Of a DNA stretch of 64,000 nucleotides, positions 37,801 to 45,024 are shown one piece after another. The notes below the pieces were generated by a model, which did not search any database, had not been told where the DNA came from, and saw only the letters and a list, made by a program, of their open reading frames with translations. The position numbers and the translations under genes are program-made. The DNA comes from Streptomyces sp. L2 (GTDB taxonomy: Bacteria > Actinomycetota > Actinomycetes > Streptomycetales > Streptomycetaceae). Location: assembly GCF_004124325.1 (NCBI RefSeq), contig NZ_QBDT01000001.1:3844001-3908000 (forward strand), in the 5' to 3' direction. The stretch's first letter is position 1. Each line of letters begins with the position of its first letter.

Positions 37801-38877
37801 TCAGATATCCAGGGGAAGTTGCTGGACCAGTAGCTTTCCGGCCATGGTCACTCCGCCGTCCATGGCGATGGCGAGTCCCTCGGCGTAGACGTGCGGACCC
37901 TCGACGACGGGCCCGGTGCTGTCCTCGCCGTCTTCGGAGCCGACCTCGCCGAGCAGGTAGGGAATGGGGCTGTGACCGTGCACGACGCGCGTGCCGCCGT
38001 AGGTGTCGAGGAGTGAGCGCACGGCGTCGGTGCCCTCGTCGCGGAAGGCGAACCGCTTGGTGAACTTGCGGAACAGGTCCCAGCACTCGTCCGCGTCGTT
38101 GCGGGTGAGGGTCTCCCGGACGGTGTCGTTGACGGCCTCGATCGAGTCGCCGTAGTCGAGGTAGGCGGTGGTGTCGGAGTGGAGCAGCAGATGGCCGTCG
38201 ACCTCCTCGACCGCGTCCAGGCGGGCCATCCACTGCAGATGGTGGTCCTGCAGGCGGTCCATGTCGGTCTTCTGGCCGCCGTTGAGCAGCCAGGCCGCCT
38301 GGAAGGTGGCGGTGCCCGCGCCGGAGTTGACGGGGGTGTCGCCGAACCGCTTGGCGCCGAGGAGGAGCAGCTCGTGGTTGCCCATGAGGGCCTTGCAGTA
38401 GCCGCCGGCGGCGGCCGCTTCGGCGGACAGCCGCATCACCAGGTCGATGACGCCGATGCCGTCGGGGCCGCGGTCGGTGAAGTCGCCGAGGAACCACAGC
38501 CGGGCGGTGCCCGCGGACCACTGGCCCGCCGCGTCGATCAGCCCCTTCTCCCGCAGGGCGGCCATCAGTTCGTCGAGGTAGCCGTGGACGTCGCCGACGA
38601 CGAACAGCGGGCCGGGGCCGTTCTCGGGCTCGGGGGCGGACACGGCGGCGGGGGCGGGGTCGACGGGGACCTGCATGGTGTCACCTCGGTTGATGACGGG
38701 CAGGTCGCGCCGGGTCGGCGTGTAGCCCTCGGGATAGCTATCGTCGACGGGCGGGGCGGTGTCGCCGGGGGGCGTGGAGGCGTAGGGACCGGTCTCGTGG
38801 ACGTACGCGGGCACCCGGAAGTCGCGCAACGTCGCCGTCCGTTCCGCCTCGGGTCCCAGACCGGCCCCCTGAGTCAT
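37801..38877 (-). CDS. Calcineurin-like metallophosphoesterase
   Basis: A 358-residue protein. After a Pro-rich N-terminus of about 85 residues come the dinuclear-metal motifs in order: VVGDVHG, FLGDFTDRGPDG, LMGNHE and VVHGHSPIPY, a PPP-type serine/threonine phosphatase-like arrangement. It may act on phosphoproteins or nucleotides such as ApppA. The specific substrate is not visible. It is soluble and monocistronic. Confidence 0.9.
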   Translation of the reverse strand: MTQGAGLGPEAERTATLRDFRVPAYVHETGPYASTPPGDTAPPVDDSYPEGYTPTRRDLPVINRGDTMQVPVDPAPAAVSAPEPENGPGPLFVVGDVHGYLDELMAALREKGLIDAAGQWSAGTARLWFLGDFTDRGPDGIGVIDLVMRLSAEAAAAGGYCKALMGNHELLLLGAKRFGDTPVNSGAGTATFQAAWLLNGGQKTDMDRLQDHHLQWMARLDAVEEVDGHLLLHSDTTAYLDYGDSIEAVNDTVRETLTRNDADECWDLFRKFTKRFAFRDEGTDAVRSLLDTYGGTRVVHGHSPIPYLLGEVGSEDGEDSTGPVVEGPHVYAEGLAIAMDGGVTMAGKLLVQQLPLDI

Positions 38878-39115
38878 CAGACCCCTCCACCATCGCGCCG
38901 CAGCTGCACCGCTTCGGACTGCCTGGTCGCAGCGGCCCGCGGTGTCGTGGGCCCATCATAGGAATGAGCGTCGCTCCGTGTGATGACCCAGGGGTGGTGA
39001 ATCGGAGCAAGACTCCAGTTCACCGCGGCTTTCGCCCCGTTTGGGCCGGGGTTCGACCGGATACCGGCGGCCGGGCTCCCGCTGACCGGATCCGGCCGGA
39101 TCCGGCCGGAAGCCG

Positions 39116-40228
39116 CTAGCGGCCCTCCGGTGCCCTCGGCGGGCTGACCGTCGTACGGGGCGGGCGTCGCTGGGACGAGGTACGCACGATCATCTCGGTC
39201 GGTATCACCTGCTCGACCGGGTGGTCCGACTCCACGCCCTCGATGGCGTCGATGAGGAGCTGGACCACCGCCGTGCCGATGCGGCGCGGTTTCAGGGAGA
39301 GCGTGGTGATGGGCGGCTCGGTGTTGGCGTACACCGTCGACTCGCTGCAGCACACCAGCAGCAGGTCCTCGGGTACCCGCAGCCCGTAGCGGCGGGCGGC
39401 GGCGAGCAGGTCGGTGCCGTTGGGGTCGAACAGGCCGTAGACCGCGTCGGGCCGGTCGGGGCGGGCCAGCAGGCGGTCGGCGGCGACGGCGCCCGCGCAG
39501 GGGTCGTGCGCCGGGTAGGACTCGTACACCGGGTCCTGGCCGACGCGTTCGCACCAGCGCAGGTAGGCGGTGGTGGACAGGTGGGTGTAGGTGTCGGTCG
39601 TGGTGCCCGTGAGGAGGCCGATGCGGCGGGCGCCGGCGTCGGCGAGGTGGTCGAGGATGCCGAGTACGGCGGCCTCGTGGTCGTTGTCGACCCAGGCGGT
39701 GACGGGCAGGGCACCCGCCGGACGGCCGTCGGAGACGACGGGCAGGCCCTGCCGGACCAGCTCGCTGACCACCGGGTCCTGGTCGGAGGGGTCGATGACG
39801 ACCGTGCCGTCGAGGGCGACGTTGGACCAGACGTCGTGACGGGAGGTCGCGGGCAGGATGACCAGCGCGTATCCGCGGGCGAGCGCGGCGGAGGTGGCGG
39901 CGCGCGCCATCTCGGCGAAGTACGCGAACTCCGTGAAGGTGAAAGGTTCATCCCCGTACGTCGTCACGGTCAGGCCGATCAGTCCCGACTTGCCGGTACG
40001 GAGGGTGCGTGCGGCGGCCGAGGGCCGGTAGCCCAGCCGGTCGGCGACCTCGCGGACATGGCGCCGGGTGGCGTCCGGGAGCCGGCCCTTGCCGTTGAGG
40101 GCGTCGGAGACGGTCGTGATGGACACTCCGGCGGCGGCGGCGACGTCTCTGATGCCCGCCCGGCCCGGCCGACTGCCTCGACGTGAGGTTTCCGCGCGGC
40201 TCACCTGGTGCTTCCCTGCTGCTGTCAT
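39116..40228 (-). CDS. LacI-family transcriptional regulator
   Basis: A 370-residue repressor. A basic extension of about 24 residues precedes the LacI helix-turn-helix and hinge (GIRDVAAAAGVSITTVSDALNGKGRLPDATRRHVREVADRLGY). A periplasmic-binding-type effector domain follows, with a short variable tail. ATG 40226-40228 was chosen, and the upstream in-frame sequence is not family-like. It is divergent from hisC across 428 bp. No sugar genes are adjacent, so the ligand and regulon are unknown. Confidence 0.9.
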   Translation of the reverse strand: MTAAGKHQVSRAETSRRGSRPGRAGIRDVAAAAGVSITTVSDALNGKGRLPDATRRHVREVADRLGYRPSAAARTLRTGKSGLIGLTVTTYGDEPFTFTEFAYFAEMARAATSAALARGYALVILPATSRHDVWSNVALDGTVVIDPSDQDPVVSELVRQGLPVVSDGRPAGALPVTAWVDNDHEAAVLGILDHLADAGARRIGLLTGTTTDTYTHLSTTAYLRWCERVGQDPVYESYPAHDPCAGAVAADRLLARPDRPDAVYGLFDPNGTDLLAAARRYGLRVPEDLLLVCCSESTVYANTEPPITTLSLKPRRIGTAVVQLLIDAIEGVESDHPVEQVIPTEMIVRTSSQRRPPRTTVSPPRAPEGR

Positions 40229-40656
40229 GGCGAGCCGATAGTAGGGCTCATGCGGTGGGGTAGTGCGGACGCATATGCACACGTTGACAGGCACGTTTCT
40301 GCATGGTCGAGGTGGGTCAACTACATTAGAAACCAAGGCAGTTGCTGGACGTGGCGCTAGGACCTGACTTGTCGAGGCGTGGGTGCCTGTCGACCGTCTG
40401 ATGTCTCGAAGAGGTCTCAACTCACCTTCACGAGGGATGCGCGCCACGGCGCAAGCTACCGGCGCATAGATATATGTAGGGCGCGCCCCCTGATACGTAC
40501 GCCTTCGGGTGCCGATGCCCCTGATGTACTTGATGACAGTGGGGCTGGTGAGGTTTGCCGCGCACCTGTTCGCAGCGGGGCCGAATCCTCATAAGGTGAG
40601 CAGTATTGGAAGCCGGCGGCGTCGACGGGCCGCCGGTGGTCACGAGGAGGACTGCG
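40229..40656. other. LacI/hisC intergenic region
   Basis: 428 bp between divergent genes, with lower GC than its surroundings in places (GCATAGATATATGTAGGG near 40464). A TTGACA (40284-40289) is present with no convincing -10 at the usual spacing. No ORF with coding character, tRNA or operator was recognised. Confidence 0.4.
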
Positions 40657-41736
40657 GTGAGCGAGACGAGCCCCAAGCTGCGCGCCGAGCTGGAGGGGAT
40701 CCCCACCTACAAGCCGGGCAAGCCGGCCGCGGCCGGTGGCCCGGTCGCGTACAAGCTGTCCTCCAACGAGAACCCGTACCCGCCGCTGCCGGGCGTGATG
40801 GAGAGCGTGACCGCGGCGGCCCACGACTTCAACCGGTACCCCGACATGGCCTGCACCGGGCTGATGAACGAGCTGTCGGAGCGCTTCGGTGTGCCGGCTT
40901 CCCACGTGGCGACCGGTACCGGTTCGGTGGGCGTCGCCCAGCAGCTGCTCCAGGCAACCAGCGGCCCCGGCGACGAGGTCATCTACGCCTGGCGGTCCTT
41001 CGAGGCGTACCCGATCATCACGCAGATCAGCGGCGCCCGGTCCGTGCGGGTCCCGCTCACGCCGGGCGATGTGCACGACCTGGACGCCATGGCGGCGGCC
41101 ATCACCGACCGGACGCGGCTGATCTTCGTCTGCAACCCCAACAACCCGACCGGCACGGTGGTGCAGAGGGCGGAGCTGGAGCGGTTCCTGGACCGGGTCC
41201 CCGGCGATGTGCTGGTGGTCCTGGACGAGGCCTACCGGGAGTTCATCCGTGACCCCGAGGTGCCCGACGGTGTCGAGCTGTACCGGGAGCGGCCCAACGT
41301 CTGTGTGCTGCGCACCTTCTCCAAGGCGTACGGCCTCGCCGGGCTCCGCGTCGGTTTCGCGATCGCCCACGAACCGGTCGCCGCGGCGCTGCGCAAGACG
41401 GCTGTGCCGTTCGGCGTGAGCCAGCTCGCGCAGGACGCGGCCGTCGCCTCGCTGCGTGCCGAGGACGAACTGCTGGGCCGGGTGGGCTCACTGGTGTGCG
41501 AGCGCACGCGCGTGGTCGACGCGCTGCGCGCCCAGGGCTGGACCGTGCCGGAGACCCAGGCGAACTTCGTGTGGCTGCGACTGGGGGAGCGCACGGCGGC
41601 GTTCGCGACTGCCTGCGAGGAGCACGGTGTGGTGGTCCGGCCGTTCCCGGGCGAGGGTGTGCGGGTGACGGTCGGCGAGACCGAGGCGAACGACATCTTC
41701 CTGAAGGTGGCGGAGGCGTTCCGCAAGGAGTTCTGA
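40657..41736 (+). CDS. hisC: Histidinol-phosphate/aromatic aminotransferase
   Basis: A 359-residue class I/II PLP aminotransferase. It shows [13 protein letters not shown] at the start, [21 protein letters not shown], and the PLP-lysine segment [16 protein letters not shown]. It interconverts histidinol phosphate and imidazole-acetol phosphate, or transaminates aromatic amino acids. It lies outside the his operon, so it is the second HisC-type copy commonly seen in Streptomyces, and the aromatic role is possible. GTG 40657 has GAGGAGG upstream. Confidence 0.92.
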   Translation: MSETSPKLRAELEGIPTYKPGKPAAAGGPVAYKLSSNENPYPPLPGVMESVTAAAHDFNRYPDMACTGLMNELSERFGVPASHVATGTGSVGVAQQLLQATSGPGDEVIYAWRSFEAYPIITQISGARSVRVPLTPGDVHDLDAMAAAITDRTRLIFVCNPNNPTGTVVQRAELERFLDRVPGDVLVVLDEAYREFIRDPEVPDGVELYRERPNVCVLRTFSKAYGLAGLRVGFAIAHEPVAAALRKTAVPFGVSQLAQDAAVASLRAEDELLGRVGSLVCERTRVVDALRAQGWTVPETQANFVWLRLGERTAAFATACEEHGVVVRPFPGEGVRVTVGETEANDIFLKVAEAFRKEF

Positions 41737-41797
41737 GCGCGCCGTCAGGCCTTCAGCGAGGGCTTGCAAGGCTTTCTGGCAGGCGGTTTTCCGCCGA

Positions 41798-41824
41798 CTG
41801 AGCCCCGCCCTGTGCGGGGCTCAG
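41798..41824. terminator. Bidirectional terminator after hisC
   Basis: An 11-bp stem, CTGAGCCCCGC / GCGGGGCTCAG, with loop CCTGT. It overlaps the stop codon of the convergent minus-strand gene. Confidence 0.8.
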
Positions 41825-42195
41825 TCGTTGACGGCCTCTACGCGTACGGGGTCTCCGTCCCGCACGGTCGCCAGGACCCTGGGGTCGCCGTCCAGGTGTC
41901 CGAGGACGTTGCAGGGGCTCGCGAGGCGGCATTCCTCGCCCCGGGAGATGGGCGTGGGGCCGTAGGGGAGGGCGAGGGCGTCGCCGTCCGTCCAGAACGC
42001 CACCGTGCCCGGCTCGACGACCTGCCGGGCGTCTGTTTCACGTGAAACAGACACACCTGTGTCGAAGTAGACCTCCTCTCCCCAGGTGTGTGCCGAGGAG
42101 ATGAGCGGCAGTGCCTTCTGCAGGGCCTGCGTGGTGGGTGTGTCGTCGAGCGTCGCGGTGAGCTGGCCGGCGGGCCAGGAGATTCGTATCTGCAT
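41821..42195 (-). CDS. Cyclophilin-like-fold protein with an internal parS
   Basis: A 124-residue protein, MQIRISWPAGQLTATLDDTPTT..., with HTWGEEVYFDTGV and YGPTPISRGEECRLASPCNVLG. These resemble the bacterial/archaeal cyclophilin-like (DUF369-type) small beta-barrel family. A perfect parS lies in frame and encodes the VSRET segment. ATG 42193-42195 fits the family start, and longer frames add non-conserved residues. The function is unknown. Confidence 0.75.
   Translation of the reverse strand: MQIRISWPAGQLTATLDDTPTTQALQKALPLISSAHTWGEEVYFDTGVSVSRETDARQVVEPGTVAFWTDGDALALPYGPTPISRGEECRLASPCNVLGHLDGDPRVLATVRDGDPVRVEAVND
42035..42048. other. parS site 9 (intragenic)
   Basis: Perfect GTTTCACGTGAAAC at the centre of a 22-bp palindrome (42031-42052), wholly within a reading frame. 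Confidence 0.95.
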
Positions 42196-42289
42196 GAGAC
42201 GCAATTCAACAAGCTGTTGAATTTCTTGCCAAGGGGTTGACGCTGAGGTCAAGGGGGACCCCCCTGCCTCGCGTCGAAAATCGGTACGT

Positions 42290-42295
42290 CATAAT
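42290..42295 (+). promoter_or_regulatory. Putative cydA -10 element
   Basis: CATAAT, 10 bp before the Rex site. This places transcription start at about 42302, next to the operator. Confidence 0.4.
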
Positions 42296-42305
42296 AGCTT
42301 GTGAA

Positions 42306-42321
42306 TGTGAACGCGTTCACA
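42306..42321. promoter_or_regulatory. Rex operator (ROP) of the cyd operon
   Basis: TGTGAACGCGTTCACA is the exact consensus palindrome bound by the NADH/NAD+ sensor Rex, known to repress cydABCD in S. coelicolor when NADH is low. It lies 84 bp upstream of the cydA start codon, just downstream of the probable transcription start. Confidence 0.93.
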
Positions 42322-42405
42322 AGCGCGTTCCGCTTGCTCCCTTATGTACCTGACAAAAGGGGGCATCACGCCGCTGTACCACGGCGAAGTAAGGAGAGTG
42401 ACGAC

Positions 42406-43914
42406 GTGGACCTGGCTCTGGCGCCGGAAACACTGGCGCGCTGGCAGTTCGGCATCACCACCGTCTACCACTTCCTGTTCGTCCCCCTGACGATCTCTCT
42501 GGCCGCCCTCACGGCCGGACTGCAGACCGCCTGGGTGCGCACGGAGAAGGAGAAGTACCTCAGGGCCACCAAGTTCTGGGGCAAGCTCTTCCTGATCAAC
42601 ATCGCGATGGGCGTCGTCACCGGCATCGTGCAGGAGTTCCAGTTCGGCATGAACTGGTCGGACTACTCGCGCTTCGTCGGAGACATCTTCGGCGCCCCGC
42701 TCGCCTTCGAGGCCCTGATCGCCTTCTTCTTCGAGTCCACCTTCATCGGACTGTGGATCTTCGGCTGGGACAAGCTGCCCAAGAAGATCCATCTGGCCTG
42801 CATCTGGATGGTCTCCGTCGGCACGATCCTGTCGGCCTACTTCATCCTCGCGGCCAACTCCTGGATGCAGCACCCCGTCGGCTACAAGATCGACAAGGTG
42901 CGGGGACGCGCCCAGCTGACCGACTTCTGGGCCGTGCTGACCCAGAACACCGCGCTCAGCCAGGCCTTCCACACCCTCTCGGCGGCCTTCCTGACCGGCG
43001 GCGCCTTCATGGTGGGCATCTCGGCCTACCACCTGGCCCGCAAGAAGCACATCCGCACGATGAAGACCTCGCTGCGACTCGGCCTGGTCACCGTGGTCGT
43101 CGCCGGACTGCTCACCGCGGTCAGCGGTGACGTGCTCGGCAAGGTCATGTTCAAGCAGCAGCCCATGAAGATGGCGGCGGCGGAGGCGCTGTGGGACGGG
43201 CAGAAGCCCGCACCGTTCTCGATCTTCGCCTACGGCGACGTGGAGAAGGGCCACAACACCGTGGCCATCGAGATCCCGGGCCTGCTGTCCTTCCTCGCCA
43301 ACGACGACTTCACCTCCGAAGTCCCCGGCATCAACGACGTCAACAAGGCCGAACAGCAGAAGTTCGGGCCCGGCGACTACCGGCCCAACATCCCGGTCGC
43401 GTTCTGGGGATTTCGCTGGATGATCGGCTTCGGCATGGCCTCCTTCGCCATCGGCCTGGCCGGGCTCTGGCTGACCCGCAAGAAGTTCCTGCTGCCACAG
43501 CACCTGCGGGTCGGGGACGACGAGGTGCCGAACCTCGTGCTGTTCCGGAACAAGGCGCTCAGCCCGAGGCTCACCCCCTGGTACTGGCGCATCGCCACCT
43601 GGACCCTGGCCTTCCCGCTGATCGCCAACTCCTGGGGCTGGATCTTCACCGAGATGGGCCGGCAGCCGTGGGTCGTCTACGGCGTCCTGCAGACCCGGGA
43701 CGCGGTCTCCCCCGGTGTCTCCCAGGGCGAGGTCCTCACCTCGATGATCGTCCTCACGTCGCTCTACGCCATCCTGGCCGTCGTCGAGGTCAGGCTGCTC
43801 ACCAAGTACGTCAAGGCCGGTCCGCCCGAGCTGACCGACGCCGACCTCAACCCGCCCACGAAGATCGGCGGCACCGGCCAGGACGCCGACAAGCCGATGG
43901 CCTTCTCGTACTAG
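42406..43914 (+). CDS. cydA: Cytochrome bd oxidase subunit I
   Basis: The quinol-oxidising, haem-bearing subunit of the high-affinity bd terminal oxidase, with 502 residues and 9 predicted helices. It contains LARWQFGITTVYHFLFVPL with the haem-ligand histidine at residue 22, the conserved GRQPWVVYG loop and the short Q-loop typical of Gram-positive enzymes. GTG 42406 is preceded by AAGGAGAG. It is the first gene of cydA-cydB-cydCD. The upstream Rex site makes it redox-responsive. Confidence 0.95.
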   Translation: MDLALAPETLARWQFGITTVYHFLFVPLTISLAALTAGLQTAWVRTEKEKYLRATKFWGKLFLINIAMGVVTGIVQEFQFGMNWSDYSRFVGDIFGAPLAFEALIAFFFESTFIGLWIFGWDKLPKKIHLACIWMVSVGTILSAYFILAANSWMQHPVGYKIDKVRGRAQLTDFWAVLTQNTALSQAFHTLSAAFLTGGAFMVGISAYHLARKKHIRTMKTSLRLGLVTVVVAGLLTAVSGDVLGKVMFKQQPMKMAAAEALWDGQKPAPFSIFAYGDVEKGHNTVAIEIPGLLSFLANDDFTSEVPGINDVNKAEQQKFGPGDYRPNIPVAFWGFRWMIGFGMASFAIGLAGLWLTRKKFLLPQHLRVGDDEVPNLVLFRNKALSPRLTPWYWRIATWTLAFPLIANSWGWIFTEMGRQPWVVYGVLQTRDAVSPGVSQGEVLTSMIVLTSLYAILAVVEVRLLTKYVKAGPPELTDADLNPPTKIGGTGQDADKPMAFSY

Positions 43915-43929
43915 GCGGAGGGAACAGTC

Positions 43930-44940
43930 ATGCAACTTCACGACGTCTGGTTCGTCCTGATCGCCGTCCTGTGGACCGGCTACTTCTTCCTGGAGGGATT
44001 CGACTTCGGTGTCGGCATCCTCACCAAGCTGCTCGCCCGGAACCGGCCCGAGCGCCGGGTACTGATCAACACCATCGGACCCGTCTGGGACGGCAACGAG
44101 GTCTGGCTGCTGACGGCGGGCGGCGCGACCTTCGCGGCCTTCCCCGACTGGTACGCCACCCTCTTCTCCGGCTTCTACCTGCCGCTGCTGGTCATCCTGG
44201 TCTGCCTGATCGTCCGGGGCGTGGCCTTCGAGTACCGGGCGAAGCGGCCCGAGGAGAACTGGCAGCGCAACTGGGAGACGGCGATCTTCTGGACCTCGCT
44301 GATCCCGGCCTTCCTCTGGGGCGTGGCCTTCGGGAACATCGTGCGGGGCGTGAAGATCGACCAGCACTTCGAGTACGTCGGCAGCCTCGCCGACCTGCTC
44401 AACCCGTACGCCCTCCTCGGCGGCCTGGTGACGCTCACCCTGTTCACCTTCCACGGGACGGTGTTCACCGCGCTCAAGACCGTCGGCGACATCAGGCTGC
44501 GGGCCCGCGCAATGGCGCTGCGGGTCGGACTCGTCACCGCTGTCCTGGCCCTGGGCTTCCTGCTCTGGACCCAGGCGCACAGCGGGAACGGCAGGAGCCT
44601 GGTGGCCCTGATCGTGGCGGTCGCCGCGCTGGTCGCCGCGCTGGTGGCCAACCAGGCGGGACGTGAGGGCTGGTCGTTCGCGCTGTCCGGCCTCACCATC
44701 GTGGCGGCCGTGGCGATGCTCTTCCTGTCGCTGTTCCCGAACGTGATGCCGTCCACGCTCGACGCGAACTGGAGCCTCACGGTCACCAATGCCTCGTCGA
44801 GCCCGTACACCCTGAAGATCATGACCTGGTTGGCGGCGGTCGCCACACCGCTCGTGCTGCTGTACCAGGGCTGGACCTACTGGGTGTTCCGCAAGCGCAT
44901 CGGGACGCAGCACATCGCGCCGGACGCCTCCGCGCACTGA
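43930..44940 (+). CDS. cydB: Cytochrome bd oxidase subunit II
   Basis: The 336-residue membrane partner of CydA. MQLHDVWFVLIAVLWTGYFFLEGFDFGVGIL at the N-terminus and NTIGPVWDGNEVWLL are signatures of CydB. It is 15 bp after cydA with GGAGGGA upstream. Two parS sites separate it from cydCD. Confidence 0.95.
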   Translation: MQLHDVWFVLIAVLWTGYFFLEGFDFGVGILTKLLARNRPERRVLINTIGPVWDGNEVWLLTAGGATFAAFPDWYATLFSGFYLPLLVILVCLIVRGVAFEYRAKRPEENWQRNWETAIFWTSLIPAFLWGVAFGNIVRGVKIDQHFEYVGSLADLLNPYALLGGLVTLTLFTFHGTVFTALKTVGDIRLRARAMALRVGLVTAVLALGFLLWTQAHSGNGRSLVALIVAVAALVAALVANQAGREGWSFALSGLTIVAAVAMLFLSLFPNVMPSTLDANWSLTVTNASSSPYTLKIMTWLAAVATPLVLLYQGWTYWVFRKRIGTQHIAPDASAH

Positions 44941-44973
44941 GTTTGACGGGGAGGGTGTTTCACGATGACCCGT

Positions 44974-44987
44974 GTTTCACGTGAAAC
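44974..44987. other. parS site 10
   Basis: Perfect GTTTCACGTGAAAC in the cydB-cydCD gap. A decayed relative, GTTTCACGATGACC, lies 17 bp upstream (44957-44970). Confidence 0.95.
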
Positions 44988-45010
44988 ACCATCCCTGGAC
45001 CGAAGGGCGT

Positions 45011-45024
45011 GTTTCACGTGAAAC
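45011..45024. other. parS site 11, overlapping the cydCD start
   Basis: Perfect parS. It spans the probable GTG start codon of cydCD (45018-45020). Confidence 0.95.

Noticed and set aside
40229..40656. Search for a tRNA or an integrated-element attachment site in the LacI-hisC gap
   Set aside because: No cloverleaf-like sequence, integrase or direct repeats were found.
42289..44937. 882-codon minus-strand open frame opposite cydA/cydB
   Set aside because: It mirrors two clear membrane-protein genes on the plus strand. The translation is a polar Glu/Gly/Arg/His-rich string of the kind produced by reading GC-rich genes backwards.
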